From the NCBI RefSeq assembly GCF_030272615.1, contig NC_081412.1, positions 339,876,870 through 339,940,869 on the forward strand: a DNA stretch of 64,000 bases, written 5' to 3'. Under the pieces are notes generated by a model that was not told the DNA's origin, searched no databases, and saw nothing but the letters and a program-made list of their open reading frames with translations. The DNA comes from Cryptomeria japonica. Lineage: Eukaryota > Streptophyta > Pinopsida > Cupressales > Cupressaceae. The position numbers were made by a program, and so were the translations under genes. Shown here one piece after another: positions 32,924-44,628 of this stretch; position 1 is the stretch's first letter; each line of letters starts with the position of its first letter.

Positions 32924-33981
32924 CTACTCGCGACTCGGCTTGACTCGCCAAGCCCCTAAGAAAAAAACTCGGCAAAAACTCGAGGAAAACTCGGAAAAAC
33001 TCGGGAAAAACTCGGAAAAACTTGGCGAGAAACTCGGCAACGTAAAAACACGCTTAATTTTAATTAAAAATGCATTTTTTTGCAAAATTTAATGAGAAGA
33101 TGCATCCAATGAGTCAATAAATGATAACACAAAAGAAACAAGATGAATCTAGATATATTTAAATGCAAAGTGTCTACAAAATCGCATCCTCATGAGGAAT
33201 GCTGATGGCTGGAAGCAAAATAGTAAATAGTTTTTGTAAAACCAAAAGTAAATACATCATTACAAATTACAATTACAACTTCCTCTTCCCAGCTCTAGCT
33301 AAAACTATTTACTATTCCTCTTCCTCTTCCCAATGGAGATCTTCCTAGTTCTGAGGGTGAGAAAAAGAGGGGTAGAGAGATAGGTCTAGATCTTGGTGGA
33401 GATCTACAAACACGCAATATTTGAAATTTCATCATTCATACTGATAGTTTCAAACTTTCAACTCTAAAATGTATAATACCAAGATTTCTTCAATGCTAAT
33501 TCTGTTGTTATATGGAGCCTAATCAGACTCGGAGGTAAATTTTCCCTACTTCCATCAGCGCAGTTTCCCCCTATATTTTTTGACGGGGGTTTGGGGGCAG
33601 CGCCCCCAAGTTGGGGTCAAGGGGCATTGCCCCTTACGCGATACAAGGCGGGGTCAAGGGGCGCTGCCCTGCGAGGCCAAAAATACTTTTATTATTTTAT
33701 AAAGGTGTCGGGTGTTATAAAGTATAATAAAGGAAAAAGGCATATTGAAATACCACTTATACTTAAATGTTATATTTCATGTGTATATTTTGATGAAGAG
33801 AATGAAACTGACCTAAAAAACAAAAAATGATAATTTTTTGACATGTTTGGGCCTCTTTTTCTAGTCTAGCTGAGTTTTTTAAAGAAACTCACCGAGTTTT
33901 TGCTGCGAGTTAAAGTCATAGAAACTCGCAGAGCTCAAAAACTCAGCGAGTTTTTGAAACTTGTCGAGTACTCTACGAGTG
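32924..33981 (-). mobile_element. DNA transposon T2, second member of the T1 family
   Basis: Both ends carry arrays of ACTCG/CTCGG (for example AACTCGGAAAAACTCGGG near 32990, and CTCAGCGAGTTTTTG near 33940). On the minus strand the order matches T1: end repeats, a G/C hairpin block (33591-33670), sequence matching ATATGGAGCCTAATC near T1's 4400, and a TTTTGTAGACA-TTTG block matching 4670. No transposase is present, so it is a roughly 1-kb non-autonomous copy. Exact ends and target duplication are unclear. Confidence 0.55.
33591..33672 (-). repeat. G/C hairpin block in T2
   Basis: Perfect stems TTGGGGGC-AGC-GCCCCCAA (33591-33609) and AAGGGGC-ATT-GCCCCTT (33619-33635), then AGGGGC-GCT-GCCCT. 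The same stem types occur in T1 at 4285-4329. Confidence 0.8.
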
Positions 33982-35110
33982 TGCCATCGATGTTTGTAGT
34001 ATCATAATGCATATAATCTTGTCAATGGAAGTGATTTAGAAGTATGGTACGAAATGTATGAGGTAAGTTACTCAAATAGTGAGCTTGCACTGGTAATTTG
34101 TTACGTTCCCCATTTCTTCACAGTTGTGAGTTTTGTCCTGCTTTTTGAAAGGAGAGTATGTCTACACGTGATTCATCATAATCTAGAGTTTCTAGAGTTC
34201 ATCTTTTGTGGTCAATGAGTTGTAAGTGAAAAAAGGGTCACTGTACTAGTTAATCTGGTGGGTCGTTGTTCCAATTCGATGCACCAGAGGTTTGTAGTGT
34301 GTGCTCACTGAAGGTAGCATGTGGATGATCGTTGGGACCAAATAGGGCTACATTGGGAACCGTATAGCATGTTCTCTCTTTTGGATTAGCATGTGGGCTA
34401 TGGGACTAGCCTATTACATGTTTGGTTAAGAAATTTGGTGTGACCGACTTGCGAATATTGTTTTTATGTTTTGGGCCAAGTTATGAATGTAATTGTAATT
34501 GTAATGCATATTTATAGTGATCTACAATTTGTCCTAGATCTTGGAAAGCTATGTAATTAGGACTTCAATGTAATTATCAATGTAATTAGGACTTCAATGT
34601 AATTATCAAGATGATTGATGTGCAGTCGGATTTGGTAATGTGAGTTGCATTCCAATCATTGTGTGGTTTCATCAAAAGATCATATGCAGTGTGGGAGAGT
34701 GTTTGAATGTTGACCAGATAAGCGCAAGTTGATTTTTTCAGTCTTGAAGGTTCGAAATTCATATCTTTGTATTCCAATAGAACTAGTGTCTTACCTATTG
34801 AGTTGGTGTTTAGATCTTTGTGTTGGCGATTGGTGTCGCCGGTAGGTTGGTGCATACTTCATGTTGTAAGTGATTCATTATTTTTGTGAGGCTGGTTTGG
34901 GTAGTAGATCCAAGCAAATATTCTCACAGTGGGTTTTCCCATCTTAGGTTTCCACGTAGATCTAGTATTCTTTGTGTATATGTGTGTTTTTATGTTTTGT
35001 TTAATTACTACATCATTAAGAAGATTTGTAAGAGCAACATTGTTTTTTTAAGGTTCTTGCTTGAAGAAGTGATTTATGACAATTAATGTGTAATTAAGTT
35101 TAATTTGGGA
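33982..35110 (+). repeat. LTR-like stretch, unclassified, with a 29-bp tandem duplication
   Basis: The end near 34920-34970 (CACAGTGGGTTTTCCC, then GGTTTCCACGTAGAT) is the string often seen in U5 of plant copia LTRs. A 29-base unit TGTAATTAGGACTTCAATGT... is exactly repeated at 34552-34580 and 34581-34609. No partner LTR was found and no gene is visible. Confidence 0.4.
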
Positions 35111-35439
35111 TATTTGACTTATCTCCGCCCTCTCAATATATTGTGTGCCCTTCACCATTGATGTTGAGCTACATCTATAGTGCTCCATCAAGTTGTCTCA
35201 TGACCCTTGTAAGGATATAATTCCTAAAATCCACTAACTCCTAAACTTAATGGGCAGCCATCCATGGTGATCTTAATCTACATAAGATCCCTCTATGTTT
35301 TCAAACCATTGGCTGCTAAAAATTACTATTCTTCCGCAATGAATTCTTCACCCCTAGTAGCATCTAGTGTATCTTTAATAGTGCCTATATTAAATTCATT
35401 TGGTTTGTCTTTGAGCTTTCCCTTGAGAGCATCATTAGC

Positions 35440-36650
35440 TTAAATTCTATAGTACTAAGCATGTGACTTCTTTTTCTTGTAGTAATAACACAATCTCCCA
35501 TTTTCCTTAATCTAATATTCTATAATTGTTTATTGCATGTAATGTACTCTCATTATGAAGATCGTCTTTCGTATCTTTTGTAATTGTTCTCTATTCTTTA
35601 ACTAAATTAGCCAAAATTATATCTTCTAGAGTTTGAGGATGTGTCTGGACATTGAATAATAGTAAATATGGCACTCTTGTATTTAGATGGTAGACAATTT
35701 GATAAAATGGCTTCAGCATCCTCATCTTCTACGATAGCATTGAATGTTGCTAGATGTCTAATGAGAGACCTCATATCGCTTATGTAGCTGGATATAATGA
35801 CTCCATTATCGAACTTGAATCTAAATAGCTAAAACCTTTTGAGGAAATTTTGCATTAATTGCTTTTGCTTGAAACAATTTATTCAAATTATCTCATATTT
35901 CTTGGATGAATTTTATACATCTAAATTACTAGATATAGTTGGATTTCCATTCTCACAAAAATGTTAAAAATCCCCCCAAAAAACTGAATGTGAACACAAA
36001 AAAATTCAAACCCATACAAAAAAATTTGGATTAAAAATATTTTTTTAAATACAAATATAAATACCCTAAACAACCACTTTGATGGGTGAGACTCACAACC
36101 AAGGTTTCAAAGTAGCAAACTATCATGTGATTCTCCCATGTGACCATAACGACAATGTTCTTTAATACCACAAACTTCTTTTTTTCTCACATGCCCTTAA
36201 AAACAACTTTTCAAACTACCTACTTCAAAAATCATTGCAAATATTCATTGTACCCTTCAAGGGTTCCACCCAACCTTCATATTTAATTATTTTTATTTTA
36301 TTTTATTTTCCCTCATGACCTTCTACAATTATTGTGAATCATAACCTCTTTCTATTGTATATACAAAATGCAAAAGTTGGTGATTGTGTTTTATGCCCTT
36401 CTTTGCCTACAAAGTATGCAACTTTGCATTTTCAATACAAGGTTGTTGCCACCCTTCATGTCATGATTTTCTAAAAAATACAATTTTTGGCAAGATTTTG
36501 GGCTAAGTGATCTTGCTTTTGTTGTCTTGTGTTTTTTATGAACCCTGACCAGCAAATGTGAAACTACAACCTAAATGCTACATTCTTTCAAGTGGCTCCT
36601 CTATTAACATCCCACTACATATATGGCAGCTCCATCTAACTATGATACCA
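35440..36650 (-). pseudogene. Copia element L: primer site and decayed gag
   Basis: Reading the minus strand: a primer site TGGTATCATAGTTAGATGG (36650-36632), then a gag region near 35940-35600 whose readable part is SYISDMRSLIRHLATFNAIV and EDEDAEAILSNCLPSKYKSA, then a decayed knuckle CYYYKKKKSHA near 35510-35440. This is the normal order of a copia element's 5' end. Pol is missing. Confidence 0.6.
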
Positions 36651-37260
36651 TATTAACAACGAGCACTAAGCACAATATATTATTCTAACAATATAGAGTT
36701 TGAGAGATGTAACTAACTATTAAAACTATGACACTTGTCCATTCTTCTAAATATTAAATGATAGCGACATTATTACACACCACTAAGTCACCAAGTTACT
36801 ATGGTGATTGTATTACAAAAAATAAGCATTATATCCAAACAAGCTCATAACATAGGTACATTCATCAACAAATAATACATAGATGCCCAAAAACCAAATT
36901 ATCCATCATGCAAGCTACATAGGTACATTGAGCAACAAGCTCAAGAGTTGGAGTCAAGAATTAATGAATACCTTGAAAACTGCCTCTTTCTCTTCTTCTT
37001 CCTCTTTCTCTTATTTTCTTTTCCTATTATTCCCCTTCTTTTATTTTGATGAATATAAATGGACATGGATTTTAGAAGTTTATTTAGTTGTTGGTGCTTT
37101 CAATGCTATCACTACTATGGAAGAGAAATTCGTAGGGATCATCTCTCCCACTAAATTTGTTCATACACATTGAATAACCAAGAATAAAGGCTGCAAGTTG
37201 TGCTAGAAGTAGAGATATTGCAACAATACACCACATACATTGAACAACAAAAAATTAAGG
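36651..37260 (-). repeat. LTR-like sequence of copia L
   Basis: Begins next to the primer site and contains blocks shared with 31650-32450. It holds a short internal duplication near 37190-37260 (GGTAGGAAGTTGTGCTAGA-like). The far boundary is not determined; C is inserted just beyond at 37345. Confidence 0.4.
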
Positions 37261-37344
37261 TAGGAAGTTGTGCTAGAGATATTGAGAATCATCTATTTTG
37301 TCCCTGAAGCTATAGAAACATCATTGACTTTTTCCATTTCATAG

Positions 37345-37823
37345 TGTTAAGTTCTTTCAAAATTCTGTGATCAAGAAAATAGGAGAGATGGAGATATGAC
37401 CTGAAAGTTGTATTTTATCTGCTATAGTGTGATTTGAAGGATGCACCACACTTATCGATTTCGGTGTGTGCATCCTCCTCAATGTATGCATGTTATATAA
37501 ATGGATGAGGGGTTACGTAGTGAAGAGATATGTCTTCCCACGTGGGAAGACACATCTCTTCCCTACGTACCTCTCACCATAGCACGTTAACTAGCATTAT
37601 TTACTTACCCGATCAGAAGGAGTGCGATTTGTTAAGAATCGCTTACAACCCGATAACAACTAACGGTGTAACCATTGGTTAAATGCAATAAGTTAATTTT
37701 GATTTATTCATCGTTTGTCAACGTATATACTAATAGTTAATCTATTAGTATATATGTTAACATGTAATCAAATTAATACATCGGAATCATGAAATAGCAC
37801 GACTGATGTTACAAAAATTAACA
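37345..37823 (-). repeat. 3' LTR of copia C
   Basis: 479 bp with TG...CA ends (in both directions TGTTAA). It contains the inverted repeat AAGAGATATGTCTTCCCACG / GTGGGAAGACACATCTCTT near 37522-37563 and CTAATAGTTAATCTATTAG near 37729. Confidence 0.95.
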
Positions 37824-37832
37824 CTCCCTCTT
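37824..37832 (-). promoter_or_regulatory. Polypurine tract of copia C
   Basis: On the minus strand AAGAGGGAG directly precedes the 3' LTR; copia D has the same tract. Confidence 0.8.
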
Positions 37833-37867
37833 AACTAGGGAGGACACATTTCATGTTAGAGAAAACA

Positions 37868-38342
37868 TCACAATTCATCCATTGATTGTGAAGAGAAGAG
37901 ATATCACACCATAGTGATATTAAGAGATATGGTTCAACAATGAATATCAAGTCTCATGATACTCACCATAACTCATAGTCATCAAGTAAGGTATGTGCAC
38001 TAGCATCAAGTCACATGATGCCTACCATATTGATAATGATTTCATGGCATGTCCACGAATATTATGTTCATAATATTCACCATGAAGATCTCTATCATAA
38101 TTATGGTTTATTTAATGATATCAACCAACAAATATCTACAATAATGTCTCAGAGATATATATACTATCATGACATGTCCACAGATATCAAGTCACATGAT
38201 ATCCATCAAGATAGATAAGTTGATAATTGTAAAATCGTCACCTTAAAATATCAATTTGAAACAAGTGTTCATTATTGAAAAGTCCTCACCCTTCAATAAT
38301 GTTCACAGAAGGCCCATGAAGTCATGGAGTCACACACATGAC
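37868..38342 (-). repeat. Hairpin array between pol and 3' LTR of copia C
   Basis: At least eight short inverted repeats (plus-strand spelling): TCACAAT/ATTGTGA, ATATCAC/GTGATAT, TATCA/TGATA, GCATCA/TGATGC, GAATATTATG/CATAATATTC, GATATCA/TGATATC, CATTATTGAA/TTCAATAATG and GTCATG/CATGAC. Loops in several contain AGTCACA or AGTCTCA (TGTGACT on the element strand). Stems differ while pairing is kept. It lies in the 3' untranslated part of the element RNA, before the purine tract. Confidence 0.8.
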
Positions 38343-38416
38343 AAATGAAAGAGTTTACACATTAAACATCTTTAAATATATTAGTATATCAAAATAAATG
38401 AGACTCTATCTCAAAA

Positions 38417-40150
38417 TTAACTAACATTTTCAACCATACCAAGTTTATCTCTAAAGTGTTCAATCTTGATGCTAGACAAAGGCTTGGTAAGAATGTCTGC
38501 AATCTAATCACCTGTACTAATATAATTCAGTCGGATCACATTCCTTTCCACCATATCCCGAACATAGTGATAAAGAATCTCAAAGTGTTTAGACCTGTCA
38601 TGAAATACTAGATTCATTGAAAGCTTGATGCAACTCTGATTGTCACAATAGATGACAGTAGGTTTTAAGGGCTGACCAAACAGTCCTACAAACAATTTCC
38701 GGAGCCATACAGCTTCTCTTGCTCCCATGGAGGCTGCAATGTATTCAGCTTCTGTAGAACTCTGAGTAACTGAAGACTGTTTTCTATATATCCATGACAT
38801 CATTCCTGATCCTAAACTGAAGCAACATCCTCGTGCTTTTCCTGTCAACTATGCTTCCAGCCCAATCAGAATCAGTGAATCCATGTAGGTCAAGTTCTAC
38901 ATGTTTAAATTTAAGACCAAAACCAATAGTTCCTTGAAGATATCTCAGAATATGCTTTGCAGCAACAAGATATATTTCCCTAGGTTCACACATTATCCTC
39001 TCCTGTGATTAGTAGATCATCAACATAAAGAATAAGAATTAATAATTCACCATTGATTACCTTGTAGTAGAGATTTGGATCTGCTTCATTCTTGGAAAAC
39101 CCTAATTCCAAGAGATAGTGATAAATTCTTTCATACCATGCTCTGGGGGCCTATTTCAATCCACATAGAGCATTCTTTAATCTGCAAACATGTGAATCAC
39201 CCTTATGAATCACAAAACCTTCAGGTTGCTCCAAATAAACTTCTTCTTCAATCTTACCATTCAGAAAAGCAGTCTTGACATCCATTTGATGGACTTTCCA
39301 TCCTTTGGATGTTGCAATAGACAAAACTGCTCAGAAATGTCTCTTCATAGTCAATACCTTCTTTCTGAGAAAAACCTCTGGCAACAAACCTTGCTTTGTG
39401 CTTCTCAATGCTGCCATTTGTTGCATGTTTGATTTTGAAGAGCCATTTAGAAGATACCATAGATTTTCCTTTAGGCCTAGGCACAATATCCCAAACATCA
39501 TTTTTCAGAATTGACTGATACTTTTCTGACATAGCATCTTTCCAAACTTGATGCTTGAGCGCATCTCCAACACAGGAAGGTTCCGCATCAATGATCTCAC
39601 TCATCAAGGTAGTATAAATGGAAAATAGGTTAGGTCTCTTACTTTCTCTGAAGGTCCCCTTTGGAGCAAAATAATTTTCAGCTTCTTGAAGCATCTTTTT
39701 AGCCCAAAGTGGTCTCTTTCTAATTTTGGGATAATGTTCTTCTAAAGGTAATCCTTCAACTTCATGCTCATCGTTTTCAGGGGTCTCCCTCTGAATCTCA
39801 AGGGTGGAATCCTCATTTAGGCTTGTAGGAGGATCTTGGTGTTCTAATTCATTAGAGCTTTTGGACCTCCTGAATGCTATGTCTTCCTCAAAGATGACAT
39901 CTCTACTTAGTTCAATTTGCCTTTGACCAGGTATGTATACTCTGTAAGCTTTAGAGGTTTCACTGTACCCAACAAATACTCCTTTCTTTCCAGAAGGTTC
40001 TAACTTTGACCTCATTTCTTTGGGGACATGAATATAGACTGGACACCCAAAGATTCGGAAATGACTTATGTCAGGTTTGTTACCAATAAAGGTTTCTTCA
40101 GGGGTTTTAATATCAAGAAGAGAATAAGGACATCTATTTTCAATGTACAC
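38417..40150 (-). pseudogene. Copia C: RT and RNase H with internal deletion
   Basis: From 40150 down: an integrase C-terminal segment (HFRIFGCPVYIHVPKE, KKGVFVGYSETSKAYRVYI), then RT (AMSEKYQSILKNDVWDIVPR, FVARGFSQKEGIDYEETF) with shifts, and the active site LYVDDLLITGE near 39015. Immediately after, at about 39000, sequence jumps to YLVAAKHILRYLQGT, so about 100 codons present in element D are missing. RNase H follows (STEAEYIAASMGAREAVWLR, CDNQSCIKL) and pol ends at 38417. Confidence 0.9.
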
Positions 40151-42013
40151 AACTGTCCTAGATGCTTCAGCCCAAAATGAGGTTTCTATATTTGGTCAAA
40201 CAACATAGCCCTAGTAGCTTCTACTATAGTCCTATTCTTTCTTTCAGCTACCCCATTTTGTTGTGGGTTATAAGGTACAGTTAACTCCCTCTTAATCCCA
40301 GCATTTATATAATAATCTTTAAACATATGAGAACTGTAGTCCCCCCCCATTGTCTATTCTTAAGGTTATGATTTTCTTACCTGTCATTTTCTGCAAGAGC
40401 TTTCAATTCCTTAAATTTAGAAAGGATTTATTCAGACTCTTTGTACCTCAGAAAATATATCCAAGTCTTCCTAGAATAATCATCTACAAAGATTACATAA
40501 TATAAAAATCCCTCTAAGGAGGGTACAGACATGGGTCCACATAAATCAAAATGAACTAATTCTAATACATTTTTGGATTTACTGTAGCTAGAATTAAAGG
40601 ACGCTTTAGTATTCTTTCCCAAGGCACACCCTTTGCAGGCTCCTTCAGAATTTTGACTTAGCTTGGGTAAGCCAATCACCATCTTCTCTATCTTAGGTAG
40701 GGCATGAAAATGAAGGTGCCCTAATCTTCTGTACCAAAGTTCATTCCAATCTGGAGTCTCATGAATCAAGGCTAAAGGTGGAGTGGTGCAAAGTCTGTAG
40801 AGGCTCCCTTGTCTTACTCCAATGGTGTGGGCTTTCTTGATGGTGGAGTTCTTTGGCCAAGCAAGTACCTTTCCTTCCATAAAGGTTAATCTGTAACCCT
40901 TATCTTCAAGTGCAGAAACTGAGACAAGGTTTCTCTTTATATCAGGTATAAATAGAACTCCAGTCAGTTGTAGGGATATGCCTGACTTTAGGTTGATATT
41001 GCAGGTTCCTATTCCCATAACTGGATAATTTGAGTCATCACCAATTGTCACTTCTTCATTTGAATTTTCCACAAGTGTATCTAGGTGCTCACGAAATCCA
41101 GTGATGTGTCGAGATGTTCCACTGTCAATCACCCATGTGTTGGAACTGGAGGTGACTTGACTAGGGAGGGTTGAGTAGAAGACTAGCTTCTCGGAATCAC
41201 TCCCTTTCTTAATTTCTGCCATTGAAGCTTGTTGCTTGATCCTGTCTGGGCACTTCATTGCATAGTGCCCATATTGGTCACATCTGAAACATTGTACTTC
41301 AGAAATGTCTCTCTTCTTCTTTGAAGACCTCTTCCATTTGAGTTGTTGTCCCTCTTTCTTTTAAAGCTCTTCTTCTTTCCTTTCTTGTGGGAATTAGAGT
41401 TTAGAACTTGAATGTCTTCATTACCATTGTTTTGTTTTATTCTTCTTATGACAAACCAAGATTCCTCTTGAATGCAATCGGTTTTCAATCTCTCAATCTT
41501 AGGAAATTTAGAACGAGCACTGATTCCTTGTATGAACGATTCCCATGAGGTAGGAAGTCCATTTAGGGCCATCATAGAAAGTTCTTTGTTGTCTACTAGA
41601 TGTCCAATAGTGGATAGTTGATCCCTAAGCTTAGTGATCCTCAGGAAATAGGATGTAACTGTTTCTCCTTTATTCATCTTTATATGGTGTAGTTGATTCT
41701 TTAGGGTGAGAGCCCTACTAGTGTTGTTGATTTCATAAATGTCAGCTAGTGCTTTGAACATCTGAAAGGCCGTCTCATATTTAGAAATAACTAGCACAAT
41801 GTGGTCTCTCACTGAATCCACAATTATCTTAAGAGCCTTCTCAATGTCCTTGCTCCACTAAATTTTCTCCGTATCATCAGAGGGTTCAGGAATTTCACTT
41901 TTGACATGGGAGTCAATTTTATTTTCTTTCAAAACAAGCATGATCCTGAATTTCCAAGATACAAAATTTGATGCTCCATCTAATCGATCTTCAAACCTAA
42001 CTCCGATTGCCAT
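40151..42013 (-). pseudogene. Copia C: gag, protease and integrase
   Basis: The gag ATG is at 42013 (MAIGVRFEDRLDGASNFVSW). Gag continues through ALTLKNQLHHIKMNKGE and a CCHC knuckle CFRCDQYGHYAMKC near 41280, where a frameshift lies. Protease has WVIDSGTSRHITG. The pre-integrase zinc part is LWYRRLGHLHF...CKGCALGK. Integrase keeps the first Asp (VHFDLCGPM) but decays near 40430-40150, where stops break the second and third catalytic positions. Confidence 0.9.
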
Positions 42014-42100
42014 TAGGATTATAGGAATGTGATCTAGTAAGAGCCGGGTGAAAGTCTATGAGATCGTTACAGAATTTTAATATGATCTTCCTTAACTTCA

Positions 42101-42111
42101 CTCTGATACCA
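42101..42111 (-). promoter_or_regulatory. Primer-binding site of copia C (tRNA-iMet)
   Basis: TGGTATCAGAG on the minus strand follows the 5' LTR without spacer, complementary to the 3' end of initiator tRNA-Met. Confidence 0.9.
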
Positions 42112-42589
42112 TGTTAAGTTCTTTCAAAATTCTGTGATCAAGAAAATAGGAGAGATGGAGATATGACCTTAAAGTTGTATTTATCTGCTGTAGTGTGATT
42201 TGAAGGATGCACCACACCTATCGATTTCGATGTGTTCATCCTCCTCAATGTATGCATGTTATATAAGTGGATGAGGGGTTACGTAGTGAAGAGATATGTC
42301 TTCCCACATGGGAAGACACATCTCTTCCCTACGTACCTCTCACCATAGCACGTTAACTAGCATTATTTACTTACCCGATCGGAAGGAGTGTGATTTGTTA
42401 AGAATCGCTTACAACCCAATAACAACTAACGATGTAACCGTTGGTTAAATACAATAAGTTAATTTTGATTTATTCATCGTTTGTCAACGTATATACTAAT
42501 AGTTAATCTATTAGTATATATGTTAACATGTAATCAAATTAATACATCGGAATCATGAAATAGCACGACCGATGTTACAAAAATTAACA
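42112..42589 (-). repeat. 5' LTR of copia C
   Basis: 478 bp, the partner of 37345-37823, with CATAG duplication at 42590-42594. Confidence 0.95.
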
Positions 42590-42594
42590 CATAG

Positions 42595-43469
42595 CCCTAT
42601 TATTGCACCAAAAGCTACCAAAAAGTCAATTATAGAAAATTTCAATTTAGACCATTTAACAAAAATTAGCTTACCTTGGATAGAGAAGAGCTTTGTTTCT
42701 TGTAGAAATCATATATAATAACCTTGAGATTCTAATTGACACTTGATTAAGCTTGTTTTGTCAAGAGCATTAATACACCTAACATTCCATGAAATGGCTT
42801 TCATTGCCTTGAAGGAGAGCGACAGGCTCTTCTTGTTCTCCAAGCTATACCCAAAAACGGAATGAATCTCGATTCTCAACTGCTATTTCTTCTCATGTTT
42901 TCTTACTTTTGAGTTCTCAATTTTTCAATTCTGAACAAGAGTTAAGTTGACAAGTATTTCTTGTCTCTTAAGTTGTCAGATGGAAATCCATTTGGAAAAA
43001 TTGAAGGTAATATTTTCTTGAAGGACCTCATTTGCAATATTTTCTTTTAGAAAGGATTGCCTTGTCATTGTCATAATCCACTTTTTTCTCTTAAGGAAGT
43101 TGTAGTGGGTTGAACATTTTGAGAAGCTAAGTTTCAATTCTCTGTAAAGGATTTCTAGACAAGTTTGGGGGCAAAAGTAAAGAGCTTGTTTTCTAAACCT
43201 TCACCTTGGGGAAAAAGAGGTACTTTATCCACAGGGAAAAGAAAGTACCGAATCCTCACAAAACAAAAGTTGTTGGGACTTTTGAAGAGGAGGTGAAATG
43301 AGGGGAACTTGCAACAAAGGAATGTATTTACATAGGTTGCACATGTGATTGAAAAGGCTGCAAAGAGGGCAAAGAGGATCATATCTATTATAAAAAATCT
43401 GAGCCCATGAAGAGGCGTCATGGGATAAATGAAGGAAATTGTTCATAACATCAATCAAGACACAATTTG
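42595..43469. other. Stretch without assigned gene
   Basis: Target sequence of C followed by low-similarity DNA. Two overlapping minus-strand frames at 43155-43473 look like chance. Confidence 0.3.
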
Positions 43470-44628
43470 ACATGCATTTCAGAATCTGAAATATGTTAGG
43501 GAGTACTTAGTTTGCTAGCAAAACAAAAATTAGCTCACCTTTCCAGCTGGTTTACTACAGCCTTTACCGATTCCAAAACAAAAATGGGAGAGTATATCAA
43601 TGGACTTTATTACAAGGCTGCCGCCTAAGGTTCAGGGTAACGATTGTATCTTCATGGTAGTGGACAGATTGATGAAATTTGCTCACTTCTTTGCTATTGC
43701 AGCCACCTAAACAGCAGCAGAAGTGGCTGACTTGTTCTTCATGGAGGTATTCAGGTTACATGGGTTGCCTAGATACATTGTGAGTGACAGGGATAGCAAG
43801 TTCCTGAGTTTATTTTGGTGGGAACTGTTCAGGTTGAGTGGCAGTGAGCTTACTCTCAGTACTAGCTATCAGCCACAAACAGAAGGCCAAACTGAGATAG
43901 TGAACAGACGGGTTGAGGGCTATCTGCGAAATTATTTGTCAGCACAGTAGAAGGCTTGGGTCAGATGGTTGCATATAGTGGAGTACTGCTACAACACCAC
44001 GTACCACATGACTATTAGGATGACTCCATTTATGGCATTGTATGGATATGAGGCTCCTAACTTCATGGATTTACTATTGGGAGACAACAGGGTGCCTAAG
44101 GCTATGGAATTGCTACAGGACAGTCTGGATATCCAGAGATCATTGAAAGAAAACATCCAACAGGCACCAAATCAGCAGAAGTTGTATGTTGATCAGCATA
44201 GAGTGGAGCGCAATTTTGAGGATGGGGATATGGACTACCTCAGACTCCAACCCTTCACGCAGTCTACACTCAAGAAGAGTGGAGCAGAGAAGTTGAAACC
44301 AAAATTTTATAGGTCGTTCAGAATCGCTCGTCACATTGGTGAGGTGGCATATGAGCTGGAGTTTCCAGCAAGCAGTAAGGTGCATAATGTGTTCCATGTC
44401 TCCAAACTTAACAAAGCCCTTGGTCGTAATGTTGAACCTTGTGCAAAGTTACCCCCTCTGGATGAAGAGGGAAAGTTGATATCGGTTCCTAAAGCTATCA
44501 TTGACACCAGGGAGAGAACACTTAGGAGAAGAGTCATCAAGGAGTACCTAGTTAAGTGGAGGAATCTGCCAATGGATGATGCTACTTGGGAGACTAAACA
44601 GGTTTTGTAGCATCCCAAGCTAAGATTG
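43470..44628 (+). pseudogene. Chromovirus G integrase with chromodomain (5'-truncated)
   Basis: Readable from about 43475 (YVREYLVC). Catalytic residues are all present: [24 protein letters not shown] and TEGQTEIVNRR. Further on come MTPFMALYGYEAP, YELEFPASSKVHNVFHVSKL and, near 44475-44620, a chromodomain (KEYLVKWRNLPMDDATWE). Chromodomains steer insertion to modified chromatin. TAA, TAG and TAG stops interrupt it. At 44628 the frame is cut by E; it resumes at 57736 for twelve codons up to LTR G. Confidence 0.9.

Larger units (their letters stand above)
37345..42589 (-). mobile_element. Ty1/copia element C, 5.2 kb, minus strand
   Basis: LTRs 42112-42589 (5') and 37345-37823 (3') start and end TGTTAA...TTAACA and differ at about 14 positions plus one indel (roughly 3%). 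The flanks are CATAG at 37340-37344 and at 42590-42594, a perfect target duplication. Internal order is gag, protease, integrase, RT, RNase H, hairpin array, purine tract. RT lacks a segment and the frame has several breaks, so it is not autonomous. Confidence 0.96.

Noticed and set aside
43155-43473. Two overlapping minus-strand frames with hydrophobic runs
   Set aside because: They overlap each other, lack motifs and lie next to a degraded chromovirus; likely chance.
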